Source: Stramenopiles sp. TOSAG23-6
Lineage: Eukaryota > Sar
Direction: 5' to 3'
Length of the DNA stretch: 17,734 nt
NCBI GenBank assembly: GCA_900128565.1
Contig: LT636076.1
Span: 1 to 17,734 of the forward strand
How positions within the stretch are numbered: the stretch's first letter is position 1; each line of letters starts with the position of its first letter. The notes below the pieces were generated by a model. That model was given only the letters and a program-made list of their open reading frames with translations, was not told where the DNA came from and did no database searches. Positions 1 to 9,411 of the stretch are shown in pieces. Position numbers and translations under genes: made by a program.

Positions 1-717
1 GCACAGTCAGCTGGAGGAGAAGCTGTGTCACTTAGTAATGAACTTGAAGCTACTAGAGCTGCTGCTGCTGCAGCTAAAGTAACTTTTGAAAATGAAAACA
101 CAATTTTGCAACGTAAGGTCGATGAATTAAGAGAAGATATTGAAAAAATTAAACGTGAAAATCATCAATCTCAGAAGGATACTACAAAAATGCATGAAGA
201 TACAATCGCTGCAGAGTTGAAGGCAGCCAAAGCTACATTTGAAGAAAATAGAAAAGAAATTGAACTATCCTCCGCTGAAGCAGAAGCAACTCTCAAAAAC
301 ACGATTACAAAGTTAAAAGATGAATTGTCAAAAGCCGACACAGAGAAAGAAAAAAGGTTTCAAGAAAAAGAAGTATTCGCAAAGGAGAATGAACTCTTAT
401 CTCGATCAGTTCAAAAGTTAAAATCAGAATGTAACGAAGTAAAATTAGCACTTACCACCGCTCAAGAAAGAGAAAAAACTGCAGCACAGTCAGCTGGAGG
501 AGAAGCTGTGTCACTTAGTAATGAACTTGAAGCTACTAGAGCTGCTGCTGCTGCAGCTAAAGTAACTTTTGAAAATGAAAACACAATTTTGCAACGTAAG
601 GTCGATGAATTAAGAGAAGATATTGAAAAAATTAAACGTGAAAATCATCAATCTCAGAAGGATACTACAAAAATGCATGAAGATACAATCGCTGCAGAGT
701 TGAAGGCAGCCAAAGCT
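1..717 (+). repeat. 483-bp internal tandem duplication in dynactin coiled coil
   Basis: Bases 1-234 recur without a mismatch at 484-717, a period of 483 bp (161 codons, in frame). The first difference is 235 (A) versus 718 (T), and the copies diverge soon after about 249/732. The repeat starts at the first base of the window, so more copies may lie upstream. Perfect identity over 234 bp of coding sequence points to a recent duplication, gene conversion, or an assembly artefact. Confidence 0.93.
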
Positions 718-3700
718 TCATTTGAAGAAAAACGTCGTACAATGAACACCCAACATTTAGAATCGTTGACAAAAGCAAAAACTTCGTCCTCAAAAGCTTT
801 GGATGATCTTCGTGAAAAAAATGTGTTGAAACTCCAAGAACTTCAAAGTAAGCACAATCAGGAATTAGAAAGTATACAAAAGTCACATTTATCTTCTGTC
901 AGTAAATTGAAGGAAATTCATGTTTGTTTTCATTGTTCATTTCAATTTCAAATTTATTAATTTTTTTTCTACCAAACGTAAAACCTAACAAATTGTAAAT
1001 GTAAGACACATTTTTTCACTAATACATGCTACTGAAATAAAAGCAAAAGATAAATCGTATACTGCAAGTAAGCAACATGAAACAGATTTGAAATTGGAAC
1101 TCGCGAGAGCAAAAGAAGCTCATGCTACACTACAATCATCTATCGAAGAAAAACATACAAAAGAAATGGATTTGTGTAAGTTGAATCACATTGCAGCATT
1201 GTCAGCGAAGGAGAAAGAATATTCTTTGGCATTAGCCGGTAAGAGTGATGCTATGAATGCTTCCCATTCTACACAAGTAGCAATTGCGGAAGCTCAACGA
1301 GTTTCTGCAGAAGAAGCTCAACGATTATCCGAGGAAGAGCTCACAACTTTAAAAAAGGATTATATTGTGGTCGAAGAACGTGCAATGACAGCAGAGGCAG
1401 AATTGGGCGTCGTTCGTGGCGAACGGGATACTTTTAAATGTCGTTATGAACAAGAAGCTGCGAAGCAACAGTCCCGTTTAAATGAGGCTGCTCAAACACA
1501 AGCAGCTGGAATTAAATCGGAGCGACATCTGAAGGAAGCTTTGGCAAAAGTTAATGAATTAGAAGATATGGTAGAATTGTTAACTTTAGAGAAAGAAGAG
1601 TGCATTGTTGAAAAAGAAGTCGCCGAAGAAGAAACAGCTGATAAACAAACTCGAGTTGAAGAACTAGAAGCTGAGCTGCTCGCTACAAAAACAAATCAAC
1701 AACAAGTAGCAATGTCCGTTGGATCTGGGAATGATCCTGATATACAGGCAATCACCACACAAAATCTTCAACTTCGAGAAGCATTGGGAAAGTTACACAC
1801 TCAGACGACTGCAAAAAAAGCAAGTGATGGTCGTATAATTCGTGATTTGGAGCGGAAAGTTGAATTATTGGAAAAGTTGAAATCTGAAGTTGAAAATTTA
1901 CGAAAAACGAAAAAACAAATGGAAACTGAAATGTCTGAGTTACGCGATATGGTTGACGAATCTGCTGCGTATGAAGAGTTAGTAGAAGATCTTTCAGAAA
2001 AGAATCTTGAGCTTGGTGACCGTGTCGCTGAGCTTGAACAAGCTGTGAAAGAAATGGAAGAAATGGCCGAAGTCGCTGATGAAACTGATGAAATGCAAAG
2101 AGAATTAGAAATTGAATTACGTGCAGAAATTTCAAAAAAAACGGAGCAGTTGCGTTTGCTTGTAGATAATTCTGTGCAAATGAAAAAAGAAATTGAAGAT
2201 AAATGTGATACTCTCGAACAATTTCGGTCTGCTCTTACAGCACTACAACTAGATCGCACTAATCTTCATGAACAAATGACAACTGTTAAAGATGGAGAAG
2301 CGCAACGTGAAGAGAAGATACAGGAAGTTCTGAGTGATCAGATGAGTTTATTATCTATCAAACATCGAGAAAGGCAAACGTATATTCAACTTGCAATGTG
2401 CCAAGTGGAGCTTTTAGAGGCAGAAGGACGCGCATCTCAACTTCAAGCATATCTTCCTCGTGAGTTGATTCAACGAGATATTCCATCATTGGAAATTTTA
2501 TTGTTGTTGGAGCGTTTATCTGGTAAAGTTGAGGTTTTTCTTTCAAAAGTGAATGAATATTCTGTGTCTCCAAAGCGAATTGAAATTGAGGTTTCATCTG
2601 GAAGTATTGGTATCGAAGAGCTTCAAAAGCTCCGAGATGGTTGCACCATTGGTGTGCTTCTCTTGAAATTGCAGCGAGGTACGACGATGATGAATAATCT
2701 TTTGGTAAACCCAGAAATGAGTATTGAATTATATGCGTCTCTATCTTCCGAATGTCGTCGTCCATTTACAGATGCGGAGGTTGTTGTAGATCAATTGCTT
2801 GCAGCTTTAATGGAGGGAATTCCTTCATTACATTTAAAAACTGAGTTAGATCGTGTGATACTTGGTATAGAAAAATTTATCTCAGATCATCAAAAGACAT
2901 TTGATAGCGTCAAAAGAAAACAAAATGTTAAGACTCCATCCCTTTTGAAATCTTCTTCTCTTCATGTGTTGTCTGCGACTGCTGGTTGTTATATTGGGTT
3001 AATTCGATTAAACAAGAATGATGAAATGTTACCACCAGGAGATGATGTAATGCCATTTATAGTACAAGCAAAAGACTTATTGCAATCTTTGAAAACTGAA
3101 TATATTAGTGTTTGGATGGAAGCGGTTCGCTTATCTCAATTGATAAAAGTATCGAATCGTTCTGATCAACTCTTTGTGTCACTATTATCGCTCGTATTAG
3201 AAACTCATCGCTTCGCTTCTTTGATGAATGATGCAGTGAATAATATTGTTAGTGGTACGGACAGTGATACTGGCTCTCCAAGTTGGAACATATTATTGGA
3301 AGACATTGGGAAATTAAATGACTCTGAAGTCACTGAAGAGGAATGTACCGATTTGAATGAAGACAATGAAAATAATGTTAGTGCACGTAAATATTGTGCC
3401 GTTGTACAGAATCGATTAAAACTACTCGCCAGTGAAATATCAAAGTTACAAGGTGATGCTATAGAGAGTGAAACTCAAACACAAAAGAAAACACAAAATT
3501 TGGCTCCTTGGAAACAACGCGCTGTTCGTACGAGGAGTAATATCGCCCAGGTTAGCACAGTCCAGTCGCAACTAGAAGTAGCAAACAAAACGATACAGAA
3601 TCATTTGAAGGATCTTCGTCTTGCGGAAAAATCATCACGGAAAAAAAATGTTCAATTGTCACGACTTGAAGGCCAATTAGCTGAGGCTGCAAATCTTACT

Positions 3701-4584
3701 ACCGAAGTAGCTGATTTGAAAGTAAAATTGGATGAGTCAATAAAAACATCCGCAGCCGAAGCAACTCAGTCAGAAGTTGCAATGCAAGCTCTTAGTGAAG
3801 AACTGGAAAATTTACAAATAAATAATCGCTCTCTCCGTGGAAAAATTAAAGCTGCAGGAATTACTGATGATACAGAAATATCAAAGGATGCACTTGGAGT
3901 TCATCAAAATCAAAACGGTAATGTATCAATGAGTGAGGCTCAACACCATGCGATGTTTGCAGCAATTCAACATGTTGGCAAGCAGTCCGCTAGATGGCGC
4001 CAACTTGCAACAAAATCAATGTTGTCTAAGTTACCACCTCTTCCTGCGCCTGTTAGAGCTGTACAAAGTCCATCTACTGTAGTACATCAGGCTTTGTCTG
4101 AAGTTCAGTCTTTACGAAAAGATTTGATTAAAAAACGAGCTGGTGCTAAGGTAATAGNTTTATNAAAAAGANATNCNAAAAACNATCTAGCTTACGTCAA
4201 CAAGTGAGTAGAAGAGATAACCAAGATAAGAAATTTCATAGAAATATGTCATATTTAAATATGGAATCTAAAATATCTTCAAAAGAATGGTGGATTCAAG
4301 AACAAACTCAGGCTGCGCAACTACTAATTCGATTTGATAAGGCAAAAACCAATGTCTGTAAAATTATTCGGAAAGTAAAGAATAAAAATGGATACACAGA
4401 TACGTTCCCTGCAGCTAGTTTTCCTGTTGATACAATGATAAATTCTGAAGTTTTGAGGAAAAATAAAAATTGTCCAATTATTGGAAGAGTTCGAATACCA
4501 TCATCATCTGCTAATTCACACGTGCTTCCGCTGACTGTGGATAGGACTGTTTTAAATCATCTCCATTTACTGTTGACAAAATAA
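1..4584 (+). CDS. DCTN1: Dynactin subunit 1 (p150Glued), 5' partial
   Basis: Large subunit of dynactin, the cofactor that links cytoplasmic dynein to cargo and microtubules. The frame is open from base 1, so the N-terminus, where family members carry the CAP-Gly domain, lies upstream. Exon 1 is 1-921, an AG-less intron is 922-1027, and exon 2 runs from 1028 to the TAA at 4582-4584. The first ~2.3 kb encodes continuous coiled coil (the CC1 region in the family). Nucleotides ~2400-3300 match the globular dynactin domain (QLQAYLPRELIQ, then LEILLLLERL). A second coiled coil follows, then the characteristic KLPPLPAP segment (~4030) and the C-terminal block FPAASF, IGRVRIPSSS and LNHLHLLL, which parallel FATFPSSAF, MGKVTFS and LHQLHSRL of animal DCTN1. 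The frame shifts inside an ambiguous stretch (4158-4184), probably a sequencing error. Identification rests on motif order remembered from DCTN1; no search was run. Confidence 0.88.
922..1027 (+). mobile_element. AG-less introner-like intron in dynactin (diverged copy)
   Basis: 106 bp, phase 0. It begins GTTTGTTTT after a CAT codon, carries the core ACCTAAC and ends CACTAATACAT. Removal joins KLKEIH to ATEIKAKDKSY and keeps the coiled-coil frame open. AGs at 1004-1005 and 1042-1043, tried as acceptors with this donor, both lead to an early stop. This is the most diverged of the seven members but keeps the end signature. CATG is present at both junctions, so the exact cut cannot be fixed from sequence. 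Confidence 0.75.
4151..4190 (+). other. Ambiguous bases with frameshift in dynactin
   Basis: Six N calls lie at 4158-4184. Upstream coding is in the frame of 1028-4150, and downstream coding (SSLRQQVSRRDNQDKK, from about 4186) is in another frame. Both sides align to consecutive parts of the p150 C-terminal region, so this is best read as one extra or two missing bases in poor sequence, not a gene boundary. The GTAATA at 4151 resembles a donor, but a ~40-nt intron is implausible. Confidence 0.75.
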
Positions 4585-4701
4585 AAAATAACATCACATG
4601 GAGTTTTCTAGTATTGTTTTTGGAATACATTTTATATTACACCGCGTAACAAAACATATAATAAAAATCTTTCAAATTATAGTTTATACCAAAGAAAATA
4701 T

Positions 4702-5607
4702 CTAGTCATTAAAGAAAACAACCATAACTGTAATATTGTCACTACTGCCTGCCTCTAGAGCAGCATCCACTAAAGCCTTTGCAACTAGTGACTCCTGTGG
4801 TTTATTCAGAAAAGTATTTTTCACTATGTCAATCGCCTTCTGGTCACTTATCACATCCCACAGGCCATCACACGCCAATATCATAAATTGAGAATTTTTA
4901 ATACACATATCCTTCATGTATGGGCGAGCACTTACGAACTGTTTGAGCCCATGATCACCAAAACTACGCGAAACTGCAAGCATCCCCAACACTCGGTTTC
5001 GCAATACAAAGCCTCCAGCTTCAGTGATTCTTTTATTCTCACTTTCATCTGATGCCTTGTGATCATATGTCATGCGAATAGCTGTACCATCTTCAGCAGC
5101 AACTACAATCCGAGCATCACCAACGTTTGCACAATATATGTGGGGATTTCCTTCTTCGTTTTGTGTTAAAAAACAAGTGATTGCTGTACAGCCAGAGGAC
5201 ATTAGACCTGCCTTACGGGACATTATATCTGTTACAAGATACGCACAAGTTTGGCGATCTTCCATACTTCGGCTTTCGTCAAAAGCAAGCTCTTTCTGAA
5301 AATTATCTGCCAAATACTTTGCTACAAATTCTACTACACCACGACCACCGTGTCCATCATACACACCAAAAAACCCATCTGTAGCAACTCCACCATATTC
5401 ATCTTCAACTACATGTGCATCTTCCATAGTAGTACGACATTTTGCATTCATTGTATCTGCTATATACGTAGCTCGAACACATTTCCATGATGCTTTTGAT
5501 GGATGGTCTCTGATCATGTTAGGCGAGAGAGCAATAATGCAGTTCTCGAATCTCGAGTGTTGGTTATACTTATCCAATGAGGAAGACCCAAAGGTTTGAA
5601 GTGCCAT
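4702..5607 (-). CDS. PP2C-family protein phosphatase (PPM)
   Basis: Metal-dependent Ser/Thr phosphatase of 301 residues with no intron; stop TAG at 4702-4704. Start taken at the first ATG (5607), since an in-frame TTG just upstream is not credible. PP2C motifs appear in order: TTMEDAH (~60), FFGVYDGHGGRG (~79-90) with the metal-binding Asp and Gly, SGCTAITCFL, YCANVGDARIVV, DHKASDESENKRI, LAVSRSFGDHGLK, the metal site ACDGLWDVISD (~240), and GSSDNITVMVV near the C-terminus. All key Asp residues are present, so it is probably active. There is no signal peptide or transmembrane segment, so it is likely cytosolic or nuclear. Substrates cannot be inferred. It is tail-to-tail with dynactin (117 bp) and diverges from the membrane-protein gene (166 bp). 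Confidence 0.95.
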   Translation of the reverse strand: MALQTFGSSSLDKYNQHSRFENCIIALSPNMIRDHPSKASWKCVRATYIADTMNAKCRTTMEDAHVVEDEYGGVATDGFFGVYDGHGGRGVVEFVAKYLADNFQKELAFDESRSMEDRQTCAYLVTDIMSRKAGLMSSGCTAITCFLTQNEEGNPHIYCANVGDARIVVAAEDGTAIRMTYDHKASDESENKRITEAGGFVLRNRVLGMLAVSRSFGDHGLKQFVSARPYMKDMCIKNSQFMILACDGLWDVISDQKAIDIVKNTFLNKPQESLVAKALVDAALEAGSSDNITVMVVFFND

Positions 5608-5773
5608 CAATCAGATCAGCGCGGTGACCCGGGTACAAAAATTACTGAAGTCAAGCCTGACCAAGGAACTCACAATAATTATTGTGTTTCTTTGCTTCTT
5701 CTTCTTCGTTCTTCTTCACTCATTCTCTTCGTTCGGACCTAAGCAGAATTTCACAAAGCACAATTCTTTTACA
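5608..5773. promoter_or_regulatory. Divergent promoter with a 16-bp perfect palindrome
   Basis: 166 bp separate the start codons of the PP2C and membrane-protein genes. They include CACAATAATTATTGTG at 5671-5686, identical to its reverse complement, and a pyrimidine-rich stretch at 5687-5740. The palindrome is a possible dimeric factor site; no TATA box is obvious. Confidence 0.45.
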
Positions 5774-6793
5774 ATGAATTATGAAATGAATTATGAGTCT
5801 AATGCGGCAACGAAGAAGAAAAGGCATACAAGAATGGCATTGTTATTCGCCGTATGCCTATATGGGGCTGCTGCAATATTATTGGGCATTGCAAGAAGTA
5901 ACGGGGTTGACCAAGATGAGTTATTCAATAAAACCAAGGCCGACTTTGTCCATAAAAAAAATAAGGGTATGGACATAGCCAATCACGACTACAACCGTTG
6001 GAAGGAGAATGATAAGTTCAACCATGTAGTGAAGGATTATCAATCTGTAATTCAATATGTTGGGTTTGGTGTCGGACTTCTTCTTACGCTGGTCGGTCGT
6101 CGCTTTTCCCCAGTTGCTCTCTTCACAGGTGGATTCGTGTTGTCTTCATTCGTATTGTACCATACACTTCAATCCCAGATGATCAATGGATCTTGGGCTC
6201 ATAGTGCACCATTCGACAAGTTGTCAGCAAATGGACGAGCACATCTTTCGATCATTTTCTCGGGTGCTATCGGTCTTTTGACAGGAATTCTCTGTGTCAT
6301 TTACAGAAAAGTTGGTATGGCAAGTGTTGCTGGTTCAGTTGCCTTCTTCACTGGTGTTTTCGCTTTTCAGTTTATTCTTACGCCTCATATTCCTGCAAAT
6401 TATGATTGGGTAAATTACTTCGAGTATGTGATTGCATTCTTTCTTGCTCTTTCTGTGTTTGTATTGACCTACAAGTTGAACAGATTTTTACTGATTTTAT
6501 TGACAGTAACTTTCGGGTCTTTTATGGTTTTATTTTATGGGATGAGTATTTTTTCTACCAAGCTTAGTGATGAACTTAACACTTACGCTTGGAGAACACG
6601 AAAGTTTCACCACTTTGACAAAAATTGTAAAAATTTTCCAGTCTTTCTCGGAACGCTTCTTGGTACCTTTTGTATTGGTTTGATGAGTCAGTTTGTCATT
6701 GATCCATATATTTCGGAGCAATGCGGTACGCCTAAAAGGAATTCTAACAAGGATGTGCTTATTGAATCAGATAATCAAATTAACTTTGTGTAA
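5774..6793 (+). CDS. Multi-span membrane protein, TMEM198/DUF4203-like
   Basis: 339 residues from the ATG at 5774 to the TAA at 6791-6793. An in-frame GTG at 5624 extends the frame but adds only low-complexity sequence. About eight hydrophobic spans are visible: ~21-41, then one before and one after GRRFSP, two around the GLLTGILCVIYRK loop, NYFEYVIAFFLALS, LLILLTVTFGSF and FPVFLGTLLGTF. A lysine/arginine-rich N-terminus precedes the first. A Tyr/Arg-Phe-x-P motif followed by F..GF...SF, together with glycine-rich later spans, resembles the TMEM198/DUF4203 family of unknown function. That match is from memory and moderate. The last 20 codons lie in a 58-bp tandem duplication, so the exact C-terminus may be recent. 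Confidence 0.75.
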   Translation: MNYEMNYESNAATKKKRHTRMALLFAVCLYGAAAILLGIARSNGVDQDELFNKTKADFVHKKNKGMDIANHDYNRWKENDKFNHVVKDYQSVIQYVGFGVGLLLTLVGRRFSPVALFTGGFVLSSFVLYHTLQSQMINGSWAHSAPFDKLSANGRAHLSIIFSGAIGLLTGILCVIYRKVGMASVAGSVAFFTGVFAFQFILTPHIPANYDWVNYFEYVIAFFLALSVFVLTYKLNRFLLILLTVTFGSFMVLFYGMSIFSTKLSDELNTYAWRTRKFHHFDKNCKNFPVFLGTLLGTFCIGLMSQFVIDPYISEQCGTPKRNSNKDVLIESDNQINFV

Positions 6794-6848
6794 AAGGAAT
6801 TCTAACAAGAGTGTGCTTATTGAATCAGATGNTCAAATTAACTTTGTG
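6733..6848 (+). repeat. 58-bp tandem duplication spanning the stop codon
   Basis: Unit 1 is 6733-6790 and unit 2 is 6791-6848. They differ at the GGATG/GAGTG position and at ATAAT/ATGNT, where base 6832 is ambiguous. The unit is not a multiple of three; the duplicated copy supplies the TAA stop at 6791 and then becomes 3' UTR. Confidence 0.93.
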
Positions 6849-7038
6849 TAAATGTTTTCATAGTGGTTACTAGTGACATGATTTGAAATGTGTATTTATA
6901 TATGCACAAATTTTACCTAACTAAAAATAAAAATGTGTTGTACAAAAATCTTTACAATGAAGAAATAAAATAATTCGTCTAAGAATGTTTTAAGATTTTA
7001 TTCATTTTTGTTGATTTTCTAACTATACCATCACTATA

Positions 7039-9032
7039 TTAAAAGCAAGAAAGAAAAGGAGATTTATTTTCACCTTCCTCTTTTTCAAATATTGCACGAG
7101 CATCCTGTAACTCAGAGAATGGAATGTCTCGTCCTTTGTCTTCTGCATTTCCTTCGCCTTCGCCTTTTCGCATATTTTTAATTCGCACACACTGTTTCGA
7201 CCATTCATCCGGTGCTACATATGCACAATATGTTGCACCAGCTCTATCAGCATATTTGAATGCTTTTTTCGCATCTTTCTTTGGTTGTAACATCAAATCA
7301 ACAGTTGCTCCACCAGACCGTAATTTTGCCGCAATAGAAACAGCTGCTCCAATCATCTCTTTTGACCGAGGGGCAACACAGAAATCGACAGTTCTGGGTA
7401 AACTCGGCATAAGATTATGATCTTTTAGTAACTCCATTATGACACAGTCACCAAACCCAAATCCAACACATGGAACCACTTTTTTAGATCCATAAAGAGT
7501 TAATAACTTATCATATCGGCCACCACCACAAATAGCTCTGAGCTCACCGCGTCTATCGAAACATTCCCAAACACATCCAGTATAGTATGCTAAGCCTCGA
7601 ACAACTGAAGCATCAAAGACTAGATAATCATGAAAACCGTACGATTCTGTATTATAAAAAAAAATAAAATGAAATTGTAAAAAAAATGAGTACGCCGTTT
7701 GAAATAATAATAATAATAAATACACAATGAACAATGATTGTAAATAGATGGAGCGCAATAAAATTAGACCCACATCATACCATTTAAATAGTCTGTGGGT
7801 CCACTCAACATGCGCTAACTTAATGTATGCATCACTAGTAAGTCGATTGTGTATATGTATTTCACTATTCACTGGATGCACTGAAGCCTCACGGTGAACA
7901 ATGTCATACGACACGTCAACTGTCGCAAATGTAATGCAATTGTTGATTTGTTTCAACACCAATATAGAAAAACAAAAAACTAATTACTATGAAATAATTA
8001 GTAGTATAACGTACCTGCAAGAGTAAACAAAAGCTTCAATTCTGAAAGAGCTTCATCGTCAATCATTTCTCCAACTGTTGACTCTAGTTCTTCGATCGAT
8101 TGCGCCTCGAGAGCGCAGAGCATGTCATCTGAAGTTTCAGAGGGAACACCTACTTCGATTAACATTTCCTTTACAGCATCTGCACCAATTTTATCTAACT
8201 TGTCAATGATTACACAGACAGGTGCAAACATTTCATCACTAATTCCATAACTCTTCATTAGGCTTCCAAGAAATTTTCTAGAGTTAATTTTGATGCCGAC
8301 GATATCTGGACCAACCCCAAGACCGCGAAAAAAGGCACATATTGAAGCAAGTAGTTCTAATTCTGCCATGATACTGTCATCCCCTACAATATCCATGTTC
8401 CACTGATAATGTTCGCGCTTGCGTCCCCGTTGACAGCACTCAAATCTCCAACACTGTGCGACGCAAAACCACTTAAAGGGCAAAAGATCCTTAATTTCCC
8501 CAGTGGCCGTCTCTTGACGAGCCATAACCATACGTGCTAAAGAAGGCGTCATTTCAGGACGTAAAGTAACAGCTTTCCCATCTTTATCTGTAAAAGAGTA
8601 CATCTGTTCTGTAATTTCTTCTCCTGCTTTGCGTTTGTATAGCTCCTGGTGTTCAAGCACTGGGGCGTCGTATTGTGAAAAACCAAATGCGCGTCCAACT
8701 TTAGCAAAGTGCTCAAAAAGCCAATTGCGAACACGCATATCTTGAGGAAAAAAGTCACGCGTACCACTTGGAGGATCTAAATAATATGGTTTTACTTCAG
8801 TCATTACAGCTGCAACAATTCCTTTTTCAATATTTTTGTTCGAGAGCTTTTTTTTTGTGACACCGAGGCGCGTGCGAAGTGAATCAAAGAAGATAGTTTT
8901 AGCCTCTTTTTGGGCAGGTAACACTTTCATCTGTTCAGGTGTAGGTTTGCCTTTGCCAGCGTAGTCACACATGGCGACAATTTCGGACCATTTGCGACGC
9001 TCATCAGCCGTTACGACTAATTCTGTAGTCAT
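7039..9032 (-). CDS. HARS: Histidyl-tRNA synthetase (class II aaRS)
   Basis: Charges tRNA-His with histidine. Exon 1 is 8015-9032 and exon 2 is 7039-7646; the 368-bp GT-AG intron (7647-8014) joins LLFTLA to ESYGFHDYLVFD. The product is 541 residues, start ATG at 9032; an upstream in-frame GTG (9077) was not preferred. Visible motifs: the DPPSGTRDFFPQDM entry (~85), class II motif 2 as CWRFECCQRGRKREHYQW, the histidine-A loop VVRGLAYYTG, AICGGGRYDKLL, and motif 3 near VGFGFGDCVIMELL. The anticodon-binding domain follows (PRTVDFCVAPRS, then MLQPKKDAKKAFKYAD). The N-terminal ~80 residues resemble the plant-type cytosolic form. Most conserved blocks are present, so it is likely functional. It meets the membrane-protein gene tail-to-tail and shares a 379-bp promoter with the kinase. 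Confidence 0.95.
7647..8014 (-). other. Canonical GT-AG intron of HisRS
   Basis: On the minus strand it begins GTACGT at 8014 and ends AATACAG at 7647. Removal restores the HisRS frame (GCA G|AA, phase 1). It is much longer than the ~90-bp introner-like introns and has none of their CCTAAC core near the 3' end. It serves as an internal control: an ordinary acceptor in this genome is ATACAG. It contains a candidate structured RNA (7752-7816). Confidence 0.92.
7752..7816 (-). ncRNA. Candidate structured RNA inside HisRS intron (H/ACA-like hairpin)
   Basis: Two coaxial stems: an outer 5-bp stem (AGCGC 7752-7756 with GCGCT 7812-7816) and an inner 8-bp stem (GACCCACA 7767-7774 with TGTGGGTC 7794-7801). 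They are separated by symmetric 10-nt/10-nt internal loops, with a 19-nt terminal loop. This bipartite hairpin with a pocket-like loop is reminiscent of an H/ACA snoRNA arm, and introns often host snoRNAs. On the minus strand an ACA follows the outer stem, but its spacing is not ideal and no convincing first hairpin was found. Speculative. Confidence 0.25.
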
Positions 9033-9411
9033 TCTTACACTAATGTATTGACCTTTCAATGTTGTTCGGGCTAACACAGCGAGAATCTTCCGAGAATCTG
9101 ATAATAGTAGCTAATGTGAACAGAATAATGCACGCGTGGTGAAAAAATGAGCTGAACCACCAATTTCATTTCAAAAACCCTAACCCTAGCGCGAGTAAGA
9201 TCAATATATTGTGACGTCATTTTACAATTAATTTATAGTCATACATGAATCCATCACAACGACGTTCTCGACGCGAGAGAGCAGCTGAATGTATGCGTGA
9301 GTCTAAAGTTATAGCTGTCTCCTCCTACATTTTCGGATTTCGATTGGACACGATGATTGAAAGTGTCTAAGGTATTATTTTAGACGAATAGTGGCGTCTT
9401 TGACGTTAAAT
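9033..9411. promoter_or_regulatory. Divergent promoter region, HisRS / kinase
   Basis: 379 bp between the two start codons. It holds a perfect CRE-type palindrome TGACGTCA (9212-9219, a bZIP site in many eukaryotes) and a telobox-like AAACCCTAACCCTA (9175-9188), an element linked in plants to translation-gene promoters, which would suit HisRS. A 41-codon upstream reading frame (9245-9370) lies on the kinase side. No TATA box is obvious. Confidence 0.45.
9245..9370 (+). other. Short upstream ORF in kinase leader
   Basis: ATG at 9245 to TAA at 9368-9370, 41 codons, arginine-rich at the start (MNPSQRRSRRERAAE). It is in a different frame from the kinase and ends 41 bp before its ATG. It could be a translation-dampening uORF if transcription starts upstream of it, or chance. 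No homology is recognised. Confidence 0.2.

Noticed and set aside
1752-2765. Long antisense frames opposite the dynactin coiled coil
   Set aside because: They are shadows of a biased Glu/Lys/Leu-rich coding strand, with no recognisable motifs.
4204-4584. Separate small gene after dynactin
   Set aside because: Its protein aligns with the conserved C-terminal end of p150 and is separated only by ambiguous bases, so it is the same gene.
6850-7038. Introner copy in the 3' region (TTTTACCTAAC near 6911)
   Set aside because: The core-like match lacks a GTATGT start and AATACAT end at suitable distances and lies in non-coding sequence between convergent genes.
7647-7962. Minus-strand reading frame extending HisRS exon 2 upstream as coding
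   Set aside because: This stretch has no HisRS similarity, lies between clear GT and AG sites, and removing it restores the conserved protein.
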